NCBI GenBank assembly: GCA_037441525.1
Contig: JBBISA010000008.1
Location: 29,696 to 93,695, forward strand
Source of the DNA: SKVR01 sp037441525
GTDB taxonomy: Bacteria; Bacteroidota; Bacteroidia; Bacteroidales; UBA7960
Length of the DNA stretch: 64,000 nucleotides
Direction of reading: 5' to 3'
A model generated the notes under the pieces. That model was not told the DNA's origin and ran no database searches. It saw only the letters and a program-made list of their open reading frames with translations. Positions 50,226 through 58,793 of the stretch are shown piece after piece. The translations under genes were made by a program, and so were the position numbers. How positions within the stretch are numbered: position 1 is the stretch's first letter; the number at the start of each line of letters is the position of its first letter.

Positions 50226-51347
50226 ATGGCCTTATTTTTAGGTGTTTCTGTAATGATTTCCGGAGTTTATGCTCTGATAATTCTGCTTTTCAGAGCAGGA
50301 TTGACTAAAATTAAGAAAACAGGCATAACAACCACAAAAACAAAACCGGCTGTAACCATTATTGTGCCGGTTCGCAACGAGGCCCATAATATTATAGCCA
50401 TTGCAGATTGCCTGCTTCATCAGGATTATCCAAAAGAAAAAGTTGAAATCATTTTCAGCGATGATTATTCTGGCGATAACACAAGAGACCTTATACAAGA
50501 TTTGTGTGTTAAACATCAGCAATTGACCCTGGTTTGTGCTGATGACGGCAATACAGGTAAGAAAAGCGCCTTGCGGCGTGGAATTTATAAAGCAAGGGGC
50601 GAATTAATCTTAACCACTGATGCAGATTGCAGGATGGGACCTGGCTGGATTGATGGAATGGTCGCCTGTTTTTGTCAACAAAATGCAGTATTTGTAATTG
50701 GTCCTGTTGCTATTCAACCCCTGGGAAAGAACCTGTTCTCCATGTTCCAATCCATTGAATTTCTCAGTTTGTCTGCTGTTACAGCGGGTTCGGCAGGCCT
50801 TGGACATCCGGTTATGTGCAATGGAGCAAACCTTGCCTTCAGCAAAGAAACCTGGCTGAAGGTAAAAGACCATTTACCAGGAGAAAATTATTCATCCGGA
50901 GATGATATGTTTCTGCTCCAGGCAGTTAAAAAGCAAAAGGGAATTATTGAATTTGCAAGGGATGGTGAAGCTATTGTAAACACTTTACCTGTAAAAAATA
51001 TAATGGCCTTTCTATACCAGAGGGCACGATGGGCCGGTAAATTTGGCGGTTATAAAGATTTTTCCACCTCTATGGTAGCAATTATTGCGGGATTAATGAA
51101 TTTGACATTATTACTTACCTTTTTTTCTATGCTTTTATTTCCCGGGATGCACAAGCCCTTCCTTTTCTCATTTTTGATAAAGCTACCATCCGACTTCCTT
51201 TTGCTCAAAAAAGCGAATACATTTTTCCGTTTGCCAGGGGTATTATGGTTTTTTCCTTTGGCAACCTTAGTTTATCCTATTTATGTGGGCCTAACACTGG
51301 CCATGTCAATCCTCGCAAGTAATAATTGGAAAGGCCGAAAGACTTAG
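50226..51347 (+). CDS. Membrane glycosyltransferase, family 2
   Basis: The protein is 373 residues. An N-terminal helix (1-24) is followed by a GT-A domain: VTIIVPVRNEAHNIIAIADC, the DxD in TTDADC (about 137), the acid pair SGDDMFLL (about 222) and YQRARWAGK (about 258), the Q/RxxRW motif of processive-type enzymes. Two or three transmembrane helices end the protein. It probably makes a cell-surface glycan or glycolipid; the sugar and acceptor are unknown. No glycan gene cluster surrounds it. Confidence 0.88.
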   Translation: MALFLGVSVMISGVYALIILLFRAGLTKIKKTGITTTKTKPAVTIIVPVRNEAHNIIAIADCLLHQDYPKEKVEIIFSDDYSGDNTRDLIQDLCVKHQQLTLVCADDGNTGKKSALRRGIYKARGELILTTDADCRMGPGWIDGMVACFCQQNAVFVIGPVAIQPLGKNLFSMFQSIEFLSLSAVTAGSAGLGHPVMCNGANLAFSKETWLKVKDHLPGENYSSGDDMFLLQAVKKQKGIIEFARDGEAIVNTLPVKNIMAFLYQRARWAGKFGGYKDFSTSMVAIIAGLMNLTLLLTFFSMLLFPGMHKPFLFSFLIKLPSDFLLLKKANTFFRLPGVLWFFPLATLVYPIYVGLTLAMSILASNNWKGRKT

Positions 51348-51365
51348 CTCTAATCTGAGGGATTA

Positions 51366-51701
51366 TTATTGCAGGTTCTTTTTTATGTCAAGGAGGAATT
51401 TCTCAATTTTTTTAAGTGATTTAACTATCTCATATTCTTTTAAAGTATCCTCAGGGTTTTTTTTGAGTTTTTCACTTGCACCTTTCAAAGTATATCCCCT
51501 TTCCTTTACAAGATTGAATATCAAATGGAAATTATCTACATCTTTTTGGGTAAAGAGCCGATTTCCTTTCTTGTTCTTTTTTGGCTGGATGATATCAAAT
51601 TCCTTTTCCCAAAAGCGAATCAATGATGTGTTTACACCAAACATATCGGCCACTTCACCTATGGTGTAATAAATACGGGCAACATTGTCTTCCTTTTCCA
51701 T
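51366..51701 (-). CDS. MerR family transcriptional regulator
   Basis: The protein is 111 residues. The winged helix is YYTIGEVADMFGVNTSLIRF, followed by FTQKDVDNFHLIFNLVKERG; a short coiled-coil tail lacks metal-binding Cys, so it is not a mercury-type sensor. I chose ATG 51699-51701 (MEKEDNV) over an in-frame start 30 bases upstream that would fall in the -7 box. It lies downstream of the M23 peptidase gene, an order I recall from other Bacteroidota, but a terminator separates the two. Confidence 0.88.
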   Translation of the reverse strand: MEKEDNVARIYYTIGEVADMFGVNTSLIRFWEKEFDIIQPKKNKKGNRLFTQKDVDNFHLIFNLVKERGYTLKGASEKLKKNPEDTLKEYEIVKSLKKIEKFLLDIKKNLQ

Positions 51702-51728
51702 TATAAATAGGTTTTGCAGAACTGGCTT

Positions 51729-51736
51729 CAAAATTA
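51729..51736 (-). promoter_or_regulatory. -7 box of the MerR gene
   Basis: TAATTTTG on the minus strand, 27 bases before the chosen start, just after the terminator of the M23 gene. Confidence 0.45.
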
Positions 51737-51748
51737 GGAAATTGCCAT

Positions 51749-51774
51749 AAAAAAAGCTGCCATCGGCAGCTTTT
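51749..51774 (-). terminator. Terminator of the M23 peptidase gene
   Basis: AAAAGCTGCC (51752-51761) pairs with GGCAGCTTTT (51765-51774) around a three-base loop; the A-run gives a U-run on the minus strand. Confidence 0.85.
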
Positions 51775-51795
51775 AAGTAATATTTTAAAAACTTG

Positions 51796-52764
51796 TTATG
51801 AAAGAGACTGGTTCACCCTCGATGCCACTTCAATAATATATTCAAACTCTTCGGGCGACAAATCATTGAAGAAGTAGTTGACAGGATTTACATTGCGGCC
51901 ATTGCGCAACACTTCGTAGTGAAGATGAGGTGCTGTTGAAACCCCGGTGTTTCCAACATGACCAATAATTTCACCTCTTTTAATTTCCTGGCCTACCCGA
52001 ACACTAAACCTGCTCAGGTGAGCATAAAGGGTTTCGAAGCCGTAACCATGGTCAATTACCACCATCATACCATAGCCGTGCCTGTTGCGTTCAACTGATT
52101 TTACAACGCCATTGCCCGGCGCATAAACCGGAGTGCCTGTTGGGGCAGTAAAATCAACACCTGTATGCATTCTCAGAGTTTTATAAATCGGGTGTATCCG
52201 CATTCCATAACCCGAAACAAGGCGCTGAATCCCCTTTTCCATGGGCATAATGGCCGGAATACTGGCCAGCATATCGGCCTTATCCTTGGCCATATTAAAT
52301 ACCTGATCGAAGGAAATTGATTGCACGTAAAGCTGGCGCGAAAGCTGGTCGATGCGTTGCATGGTTGACTGGATAATGCGGGTGTTGTCGAACCCTTCGA
52401 ACTGGTCGTAGCGATCAACACCTCCGAATGCTGCTTCCCGCTGTGCTTTTGAAAGGGGTTCAGCCTCAAAAATTACCCGGTAAATCTGATCGTCGCGTTG
52501 CTGCAAATCGGCCAGAACTGAAGTAAGCATATCAAGCCGGTCGCTAACTTCCTGGTAATTTAGCTCATATTGTTCAATTTCTCTTCGAAGCATTTTCTCT
52601 TTCGGCGAGTCGATAAAGGTATAGCCAATACTTAACACAATGACAGAAAACACCATTCCTGCCAATACAATTCTTAAAAACCTTTTAACCTTTTCCCAGA
52701 TAGTTTCTCTAACAGGCTCAACCGCAAGAGATTTGGTATTAAACTGGTACTTGATTTTCGCCAT
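51796..52764 (-). CDS. M23 family metallopeptidase
   Basis: The protein is 322 residues, anchored by one N-terminal helix (IVLAGMVFSVIVLSIGYTF, about 32-50), then a coiled coil (about 55-95) and a LytM/M23 domain at the C-terminus. Zinc ligands are in MHTGVDF (HxxxD) and HLHYEV (HxH), with SGYGMRIHPIY before them. It should cleave peptidoglycan peptide bridges in the periplasm, perhaps at division or as an activator; the coiled coil suggests regulation by a partner. Divergent from alaS. Confidence 0.92.
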   Translation of the reverse strand: MAKIKYQFNTKSLAVEPVRETIWEKVKRFLRIVLAGMVFSVIVLSIGYTFIDSPKEKMLRREIEQYELNYQEVSDRLDMLTSVLADLQQRDDQIYRVIFEAEPLSKAQREAAFGGVDRYDQFEGFDNTRIIQSTMQRIDQLSRQLYVQSISFDQVFNMAKDKADMLASIPAIMPMEKGIQRLVSGYGMRIHPIYKTLRMHTGVDFTAPTGTPVYAPGNGVVKSVERNRHGYGMMVVIDHGYGFETLYAHLSRFSVRVGQEIKRGEIIGHVGNTGVSTAPHLHYEVLRNGRNVNPVNYFFNDLSPEEFEYIIEVASRVNQSLS

Positions 52765-52870
52765 AGCTGTAACCTAACCTATTTGTTTTCCTTGGTTTTA
52801 AAAAAACCGGGCAAAATATGTGTAAAATGTTCAGACTTTTTATTTTACGCCACCTTGGGGCATGCGGTTA

Positions 52871-52878
52871 CAAAACTA
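52871..52878 (-). promoter_or_regulatory. -7 box of the M23 gene
   Basis: TAGTTTTG on the minus strand, 106 bases before the start; 13 bases from the alaS box on the other strand. Confidence 0.4.
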
Positions 52879-52891
52879 AATAAAATTAATT

Positions 52892-52899
52892 TAATTTTG
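52892..52899 (+). promoter_or_regulatory. -7 box of alaS
   Basis: TAATTTTG, 56 bases before ATG 52956. Full TAnnTTTG match. Confidence 0.45.
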
Positions 52900-52955
52900 T
52901 CAGTGATTTTACGAAAAAAAATACTGCAAAACACTTAAAAACTCATTCATTTTCA

Positions 52956-55574
52956 ATGAACTCCACCCGAATAAGAGAATCATTTCTTCAATATTTTGAA
53001 ACAAAAAGCCACTTCATAGAAAATTCTGCCCCAATGGTCGTAAAAAACGACCCAACGCTCATGTTTACCAATGCCGGCATGAATCAGTTCAAGGATATTT
53101 TCCTCGGAAACTCCCCTGCAAAAAATTTAAGAGTGGCCAATTCTCAAAAATGTCTGAGGGTGTCAGGAAAACATAACGATTTGGATGAAGTAGGACACGA
53201 TACCTACCATCATACCATGTTCGAAATGCTTGGCAACTGGAGTTTCGGCGATTATTTCAAGAAGGAAGCCATTGAATGGGCCTGGGAACTTCTTACTGAT
53301 GTTTTGGGGATTGAAAAGAACAATCTTTACGTTACGGTATTTGGGGGCGACCAGCATGATGGACTGGAGCCCGATGAAGAAGCAAAAGGGTTGTGGAAGA
53401 AATTTGTTCCGGAAGACCGTATCTTATATGGTTCGAAAAAAGATAATTTCTGGGAAATGGGCGATACCGGACCCTGCGGACCCTGCTCCGAAATCCATGT
53501 AGATATCAGAAACCCCGAAGAAAAGAAGTTGATTTCGGGGCGCGACCTGGTAAATAAAGATCATCCGCAGGTTATTGAAATATGGAACCTGGTTTTTATT
53601 CAGTTTAACCGCACCTCCGACGGTTTGCTTAACCCCCTGAAAGCAAAGCATGTGGATACCGGTATGGGGTTTGAACGCCTTTGTATGGTTTTGCAGGGCA
53701 AACAATCGAACTACGATACCGATGTATTTCAGCCATACATTAAGCGACTTTCGGAAATGACAGGCAAGGCTTATGGAATAAACCCCAAAACTGACGTAGC
53801 TATGCGGGTTATCGGCGATCACATCAGAGCAGTTGCATTTGCCATTGCCGACGGTGAGCTTCCCTCGAATAACAAGGCAGGCTATGTAATCAGGCGCATT
53901 TTGAGAAGGGCTGTGCGTTACGGGTATACTTTTCTTGATTTTCGTGAGCCTTTTATGCATCAACTGGTTCCGGTTATGGTACAAAACATGGGCTCATATT
54001 TTCCGGAATTGCCAGCACAAAAAGATTTGATAATGAGAGTGATTGCTGAAGAGGAAAACACCTTTCTGAAAACTCTGGCCCACGGTATCCAAAAATTTGA
54101 GCAATACCTTCATTATCATCCTGATCAAAAAATTATTGATGGCCATTTTGCCTTTGAGCTTTTCGATACTTTCGGTTTTCCTATTGATCTAACTCAGCTT
54201 ATGGCACGCGAGAAGGGGTGCACCATCGACATGAAAGGGTTTGAAGAAGGGATGAATCGCCAGAAAGAAAGAAGCCGGGCTGCTGCAACCGTTGATACGC
54301 AGGATTGGGTAATCATGAATGAATCGGTTACAGAAACAGAATTTCTGGGCTATGATACCCTTAAAGCAACCGTGAAGCCACTAAAATACCGGAAGGTTAC
54401 TTCGAAAGGAAAAACCTTTTACCAGCTTGTACTCGATAAAACCCCCTTCTATGCCGAATCGGGCGGTCAGGTGGGCGATCGTGGAAGCCTTACTGCCAAT
54501 GGCATAACAATCCAGGTTACCGATACCCAGAAAGAGAACAATCTGTCAGTTCATATACTTGACCAGATACCCCAAAAATGGCCTGCTGCATTTGATGCCA
54601 GGGTTGATGAACAGAAAAGGAAACTTACTGAAAACAATCATTCGGCTACCCACCTGCTTCATGCAGCCTTGCGCCAGGTGCTTGGCACCCATGTTCAACA
54701 AAAGGGCTCGCTGGTAGATGAACAAAGGCTAAGATTCGACTTTTCGCATTTTGCCAAAGTAACCCCCGAAGAAATCATCAGGATTGAAGACATTGTAAAC
54801 CAACGCATCAGGGCCAATATTCAGCGTGAAGAACAGCGTGAAATGGAAATGGACAAAGCCAGGGAAATGGGAGCAATGGCACTTTTCGGCGAAAAATATG
54901 GAGACAAGGTGCGGGTAATTACATTCGACCCGGAATACTCCACTGAATTGTGTGGAGGAACCCATGTACATTCGACCGGCCAGATTGGGTTGTTTAAAAT
55001 TACTTCGGAAGGCGCCATAGCGGCCGGAATCAGAAGAATAGAAGCCGTGACCGGAAAAATCGCTGAAGACTTTGTGAATGATAAACTTGATACTTTGCAT
55101 CAGGTGAAGGAGTTGCTTAAGAATCCGAAGGACATTATTAAATCGGTAGAACAATTACAGACTGAAAACGACCGGCTCATCAAAATAATCAGCGACCTTC
55201 AAAAGGCACAGGCAAAAAATATGGTTTCAGAACTAATTGCCAAAACAAAAAAAGTTGGAGATATCAATTTCATCTCAACCCAATTGCCTATCGATAGTGC
55301 AATGGCGCGCGATCTGGCATTTGAGCTCAAAAAACAGGTAAACAATCTTTATGCGGTTATTGCCCACCTTGCCGATGGCAAACCTGGTGTAACGGTAATT
55401 ATATCTGATAATCTTGTATCTAAGAAAGGGCTACATGCCGGAAATATTGTTCGCGAACTTGCCAAAGAAATCCAGGGCGGTGGTGGCGGACAGCCACACT
55501 TTGCCACTGCAGGAGGAAAAAATCCGGAAGGACTTGGAAAAGTAATTGAAAATGCAGAAAAATTTCTGAGCTAA
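52956..55574 (+). CDS. alaS: Alanyl-tRNA synthetase
   Basis: The protein is 872 residues. The catalytic domain begins with RESFLQYFETKSHFIENSAP and has VSGKHNDLDEVGHDTYHHT; the editing domain has zinc-type motifs NHSATHLLHAALR and STELCGGTHVHSTG; the C-terminal DHHA1 domain ends GGGGGQPHFATAGGKN. Length and order are normal. An MFS gene starts 23 bases after the stop and is likely co-transcribed. Confidence 0.98.
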   Translation: MNSTRIRESFLQYFETKSHFIENSAPMVVKNDPTLMFTNAGMNQFKDIFLGNSPAKNLRVANSQKCLRVSGKHNDLDEVGHDTYHHTMFEMLGNWSFGDYFKKEAIEWAWELLTDVLGIEKNNLYVTVFGGDQHDGLEPDEEAKGLWKKFVPEDRILYGSKKDNFWEMGDTGPCGPCSEIHVDIRNPEEKKLISGRDLVNKDHPQVIEIWNLVFIQFNRTSDGLLNPLKAKHVDTGMGFERLCMVLQGKQSNYDTDVFQPYIKRLSEMTGKAYGINPKTDVAMRVIGDHIRAVAFAIADGELPSNNKAGYVIRRILRRAVRYGYTFLDFREPFMHQLVPVMVQNMGSYFPELPAQKDLIMRVIAEEENTFLKTLAHGIQKFEQYLHYHPDQKIIDGHFAFELFDTFGFPIDLTQLMAREKGCTIDMKGFEEGMNRQKERSRAAATVDTQDWVIMNESVTETEFLGYDTLKATVKPLKYRKVTSKGKTFYQLVLDKTPFYAESGGQVGDRGSLTANGITIQVTDTQKENNLSVHILDQIPQKWPAAFDARVDEQKRKLTENNHSATHLLHAALRQVLGTHVQQKGSLVDEQRLRFDFSHFAKVTPEEIIRIEDIVNQRIRANIQREEQREMEMDKAREMGAMALFGEKYGDKVRVITFDPEYSTELCGGTHVHSTGQIGLFKITSEGAIAAGIRRIEAVTGKIAEDFVNDKLDTLHQVKELLKNPKDIIKSVEQLQTENDRLIKIISDLQKAQAKNMVSELIAKTKKVGDINFISTQLPIDSAMARDLAFELKKQVNNLYAVIAHLADGKPGVTVIISDNLVSKKGLHAGNIVRELAKEIQGGGGGQPHFATAGGKNPEGLGKVIENAEKFLS

Positions 55575-55597
55575 TTTAAACCCAAAACCCACCCAAA

Positions 55598-56986
55598 ATG
55601 AATGTGAAGAAACTTATCAGCGACTCACCGGCAACACGCTGGGGTATAATGTTATTGGTTAGCCTTGCTATGGCCACCAATTACTATTTCTATGATGCAT
55701 TATCACCTCTGAAAGACCTGATGCATTCAAAACTTGGATTTTCTTCAACCGATTACGGTATTTTCAACAGTGCCTATTCATGGGCCAATGTTTTTCTTGC
55801 CATGGCCATTGTTGGCGGAGTAATTCTCGATAAAATCGGCATACGAATTACCGGAACCATTTTTATTCTTCTACAGGCACTTGGGGCTGGGATCACTGCC
55901 TACGGAACAACCGATTATTACCTAAACGGTGGTTTTGGCTATTCGTTTATGGCATCCTTTGCTCAATCCTGGTCTCCTGCACTAAAGATGACCACCCTGG
56001 GCTTTTTTATTTTCGGGTTGGGTGCCGAAACCACTATTGTGGTAATATCGAAGGTAATAGTAAAATGGTTTAAAGGCAAAGAGTTGGCCCTGGCATTGGG
56101 TGTAAACCTTGCATTGGGTCGGTTGGGAATGTTGGCAGCATTTCTGATTTCTCCCAGATTGGCCGGCGAATCAAATCTTTCACTCCCCATCTGGTTCAGT
56201 ACCATGTTGCTGGGAATAGGATTTCTGGCTTTTCTTGTATATATAGCTTACGACCTGAAATACGACCGCCAGGTACAAACCGGTGAAAGTCTTCTTGATG
56301 AAACAGAACAATTCAGGTTGGCAGATATTGTGAAACTCATTACCAACAAATCCTATATTTTTATTACTCTTTTGTGTCTGCTATTTTATTCCGCAGTTTT
56401 TCCCTTTATCAAGTTTGCCCCCGACCTTATGTCAAATAAATTCGGGGTATCGCGTGAGCTGGCCGGAACCATTGTAGCCATTATGCCTTTTGGAAATCTT
56501 ATTTTCACCCCCATCTTTGCCTGGGTATGCGATTTCAAAGGAAAATCTGCATCGCTGATGGTTTATGGTTCACTCCTGCTGGTGGTGGTGCACCTTTTGT
56601 TTGCTTTTACCCCTATAACTCCTTACGTACCCATGTTTATACTGGGAGTGGCATTTTCGCTGGTACCCGCTGCTATGTGGCCATCTGTGGCAAAAATTGT
56701 GGAAACCAACAAAATAGGCACTGCTTACGGGTTAATGTTCACCATTCAGAATATCGGACTGATGACCTTTCCTATGCTCATCGGCTATATCCTCGATACC
56801 TCCAACCCTGGTGTTGCCGAAACACTTGCAACCGGAGGCACCGCAGTATATGATTATACCAACCCTACCATGATGCTTGCCGCACTTGGCTTAATAGGAG
56901 TGGTTTTTGCATTCCTTCTGAAAAAGGAAGATAAAAAATCGGGGTATGGCCTTGAACTGCCCAATAAAACATCGACGACGAGCTAA
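55598..56986 (+). CDS. Major facilitator superfamily transporter
   Basis: The protein is 462 residues with twelve hydrophobic segments. The A-like motif is around GGVILDKIGIRITG (about 71-84), and the second half repeats it as AWVCDFKGKSASLMVYG (about 308-324). The sequence (FSSTDYGIFNSAYSWANVFL) resembles the group that includes the eukaryotic MFSD1 dipeptide transporter; that link is an impression. The substrate is unknown. It is co-directional with alaS at 23 bases and is followed by a strong terminator. Confidence 0.88.
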   Translation: MNVKKLISDSPATRWGIMLLVSLAMATNYYFYDALSPLKDLMHSKLGFSSTDYGIFNSAYSWANVFLAMAIVGGVILDKIGIRITGTIFILLQALGAGITAYGTTDYYLNGGFGYSFMASFAQSWSPALKMTTLGFFIFGLGAETTIVVISKVIVKWFKGKELALALGVNLALGRLGMLAAFLISPRLAGESNLSLPIWFSTMLLGIGFLAFLVYIAYDLKYDRQVQTGESLLDETEQFRLADIVKLITNKSYIFITLLCLLFYSAVFPFIKFAPDLMSNKFGVSRELAGTIVAIMPFGNLIFTPIFAWVCDFKGKSASLMVYGSLLLVVVHLLFAFTPITPYVPMFILGVAFSLVPAAMWPSVAKIVETNKIGTAYGLMFTIQNIGLMTFPMLIGYILDTSNPGVAETLATGGTAVYDYTNPTMMLAALGLIGVVFAFLLKKEDKKSGYGLELPNKTSTTS

Positions 56987-57040
56987 AACCAGTCAGGACT
57001 AACTTTTAAAAATACTTCAGTGGCGTTTTAAAATATAAGA

Positions 57041-57076
57041 AAGCCAAAACCTCTTTCCGGATGTTTTGGCTTTTAG
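57041..57076 (+). terminator. Terminator after the MFS gene
   Basis: AAGCCAAAAC (57041-57050) pairs with GTTTTGGCTT (57063-57072) around a 12-base loop, followed by TT. Confidence 0.8.
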
Positions 57077-57203
57077 TTTAGATATTGGTAAAACCTTTTG
57101 CCCGACCATCTGTTTTAAGTAAAGTATAACAATGGTTTATAACTTCAATTCTATTGCATGCCAATAGTTAAATAAACCAGGAAGGCTGTGGATAGAAAAA
57201 GCG

Positions 57204-57211
57204 TAACTTTG
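57204..57211 (+). promoter_or_regulatory. -7 box of the men cluster
   Basis: TAACTTTG followed by CC, 20 bases before the menI start. Full TAnnTTTG match. Confidence 0.55.
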
Positions 57212-57231
57212 CCAGCTAATTTGAACATCTC

Positions 57232-57639
57232 ATGACATTTATCAACTATTTAAACGACTTATGTAAAAACACTCTGGTAGAATACCTGGGTATAGAGTTC
57301 ACTGAACAGGGGGAAGATTATTTGAAGGCCCGCATGCCTGTAGACAAACGTACCATTCAACCAATGGGGATTCTTCACGGCGGTGCAAGCCTTGCACTTG
57401 CCGAAACTGTTGGAAGTGCAGCATCGTTTGCCCTTGTTGATCTGGCCAGATATAATGTTGTGGGCATGCAGGTTACCGGCAATCATGTGGGGCAGGCAAC
57501 CAATGGTTACGTTTATGCTCATGCATCGCTGGTGCACAAAGGCACTCGTACACATATCTGGGATGTATTGATAACCAATGGCAATGGTAAGAAAATATCA
57601 ACTTGCCGTGTTACCAACATGATCATTGAAAAAACCTGA
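57232..57639 (+). CDS. menI: Hotdog thioesterase, probable 1,4-dihydroxy-2-naphthoyl-CoA hydrolase
   Basis: The protein is 135 residues with a single hotdog domain of the PaaI/YdiI type: QPMGILHGGASLALAETVGS (about 43-62) carries the catalytic Glu. As the first gene in the menaquinone cluster, it most likely releases 1,4-dihydroxy-2-naphthoate from its CoA ester. The family also includes phenylacetate and other thioesterases, so the specific role rests on context. menF follows within ten bases. Confidence 0.85.
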   Translation: MTFINYLNDLCKNTLVEYLGIEFTEQGEDYLKARMPVDKRTIQPMGILHGGASLALAETVGSAASFALVDLARYNVVGMQVTGNHVGQATNGYVYAHASLVHKGTRTHIWDVLITNGNGKKISTCRVTNMIIEKT

Positions 57640-57647
57640 ATTTGAAA

Positions 57648-58787
57648 ATGGAATCACTTTGCACAAATACACTCACCCTCGAAAAGATATACAGGCTTGC
57701 TGTTGATAATGCAATGGCATTCGTCTCTTATCGTTTACCTGGCCAGAAGGAGTCTGTTACTATGCTTCAGTGGAAACAGGCCCCTGCCCGCTTTACCAGC
57801 ATAAATGCTCTGGAATCTCTCTCCGGGTTTGTCTTTGCCCCTTTCGATTTCGATTCCGGCACTCCAGCACGTATTATTCAGCCCGATCTGATTATTACCG
57901 GCGATTCTTATCAGGAACCCGATAACAAATCATCAAACCATCCTGATTTGTTATCAGCAGAATACATTTACACCGACACCGAAAATTATATAACCACCCG
58001 CAACGAATTTATGGCACAGGTGGATCAGGTAAAAAAACTGATTACACGAAAAACCATTGAAAAAGTGGTTTTATCGCGCATACACAGAGAAGAAAAACCA
58101 ACAGGTTTTACAACCGGGGATTTTTTTAATGCATTGGAACTGGCATACCCTGATGCTTTTGTATTTGCTCTTTACATTCCCGATTCAGGACTTTGGTTTG
58201 GCGCTTCGCCTGAACCACTATTAATTGTTGATAACGGGTTGGTTAGCACCGTTTCGCTGGCTGGGACAAGAAAACTATCTCCCGAAGGTGCCGACCTTCC
58301 CTGGGGAGAAAAGGAATTGAACGAACAACAGATTGTAACCGATTACATTCAAAAGTTGCTCAACGATTTTTGTGTAAAAAAAATTGATCGCAATGGCCCT
58401 TTCACTTGCAGGGCAGGAAAAGTTGAGCATCTGAAAACCAAATTCACCTTCCCCAAAAGTGAGTTGTGTGCCGGCACATCTGATTTTCTTCTTAGGCTGC
58501 ACCCTACCCCATCGGTTTGCGGTTTGCCAAGGGAAATTTCCCTTCAGGTGATTAAAAATACTGAAATGCACCGCCGCGAATACTATACAGGATTTCTTGG
58601 CCCTGTCATTAAAAACGGTTCATTGGATTTGTATGTTAACCTCAGATCGATGAAAGCACAGGCCAACCAGCTGGAGTATTATCTTGGGGCAGGCATTACC
58701 ATGGGTTCTGACCCCGAAAAAGAGTGGGAAGAAACCCAGAACAAAATGAACACACTAAAATCAATTGTTGAATCTCTCAAATCCTGA
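57648..58787 (+). CDS. menF: Isochorismate synthase
   Basis: This chorismate-binding enzyme makes isochorismate, entering menaquinone synthesis. The protein is 379 residues. The conserved C-terminal core has IEKVVLSRIHREE, GASPEPLLIV, TVSLAGTRKLSPEG, HPTPSVCGLPR and REYYTGFLGPV. The N-terminal 120 residues are divergent, as usual. I chose ATG 57648 over an in-frame TTG at 57642. It could in principle serve a siderophore pathway, but the men neighbours settle it. menD starts six bases later. Confidence 0.95.
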   Translation: MESLCTNTLTLEKIYRLAVDNAMAFVSYRLPGQKESVTMLQWKQAPARFTSINALESLSGFVFAPFDFDSGTPARIIQPDLIITGDSYQEPDNKSSNHPDLLSAEYIYTDTENYITTRNEFMAQVDQVKKLITRKTIEKVVLSRIHREEKPTGFTTGDFFNALELAYPDAFVFALYIPDSGLWFGASPEPLLIVDNGLVSTVSLAGTRKLSPEGADLPWGEKELNEQQIVTDYIQKLLNDFCVKKIDRNGPFTCRAGKVEHLKTKFTFPKSELCAGTSDFLLRLHPTPSVCGLPREISLQVIKNTEMHRREYYTGFLGPVIKNGSLDLYVNLRSMKAQANQLEYYLGAGITMGSDPEKEWEETQNKMNTLKSIVESLKS

Positions 58788-58793
58788 TTTCCT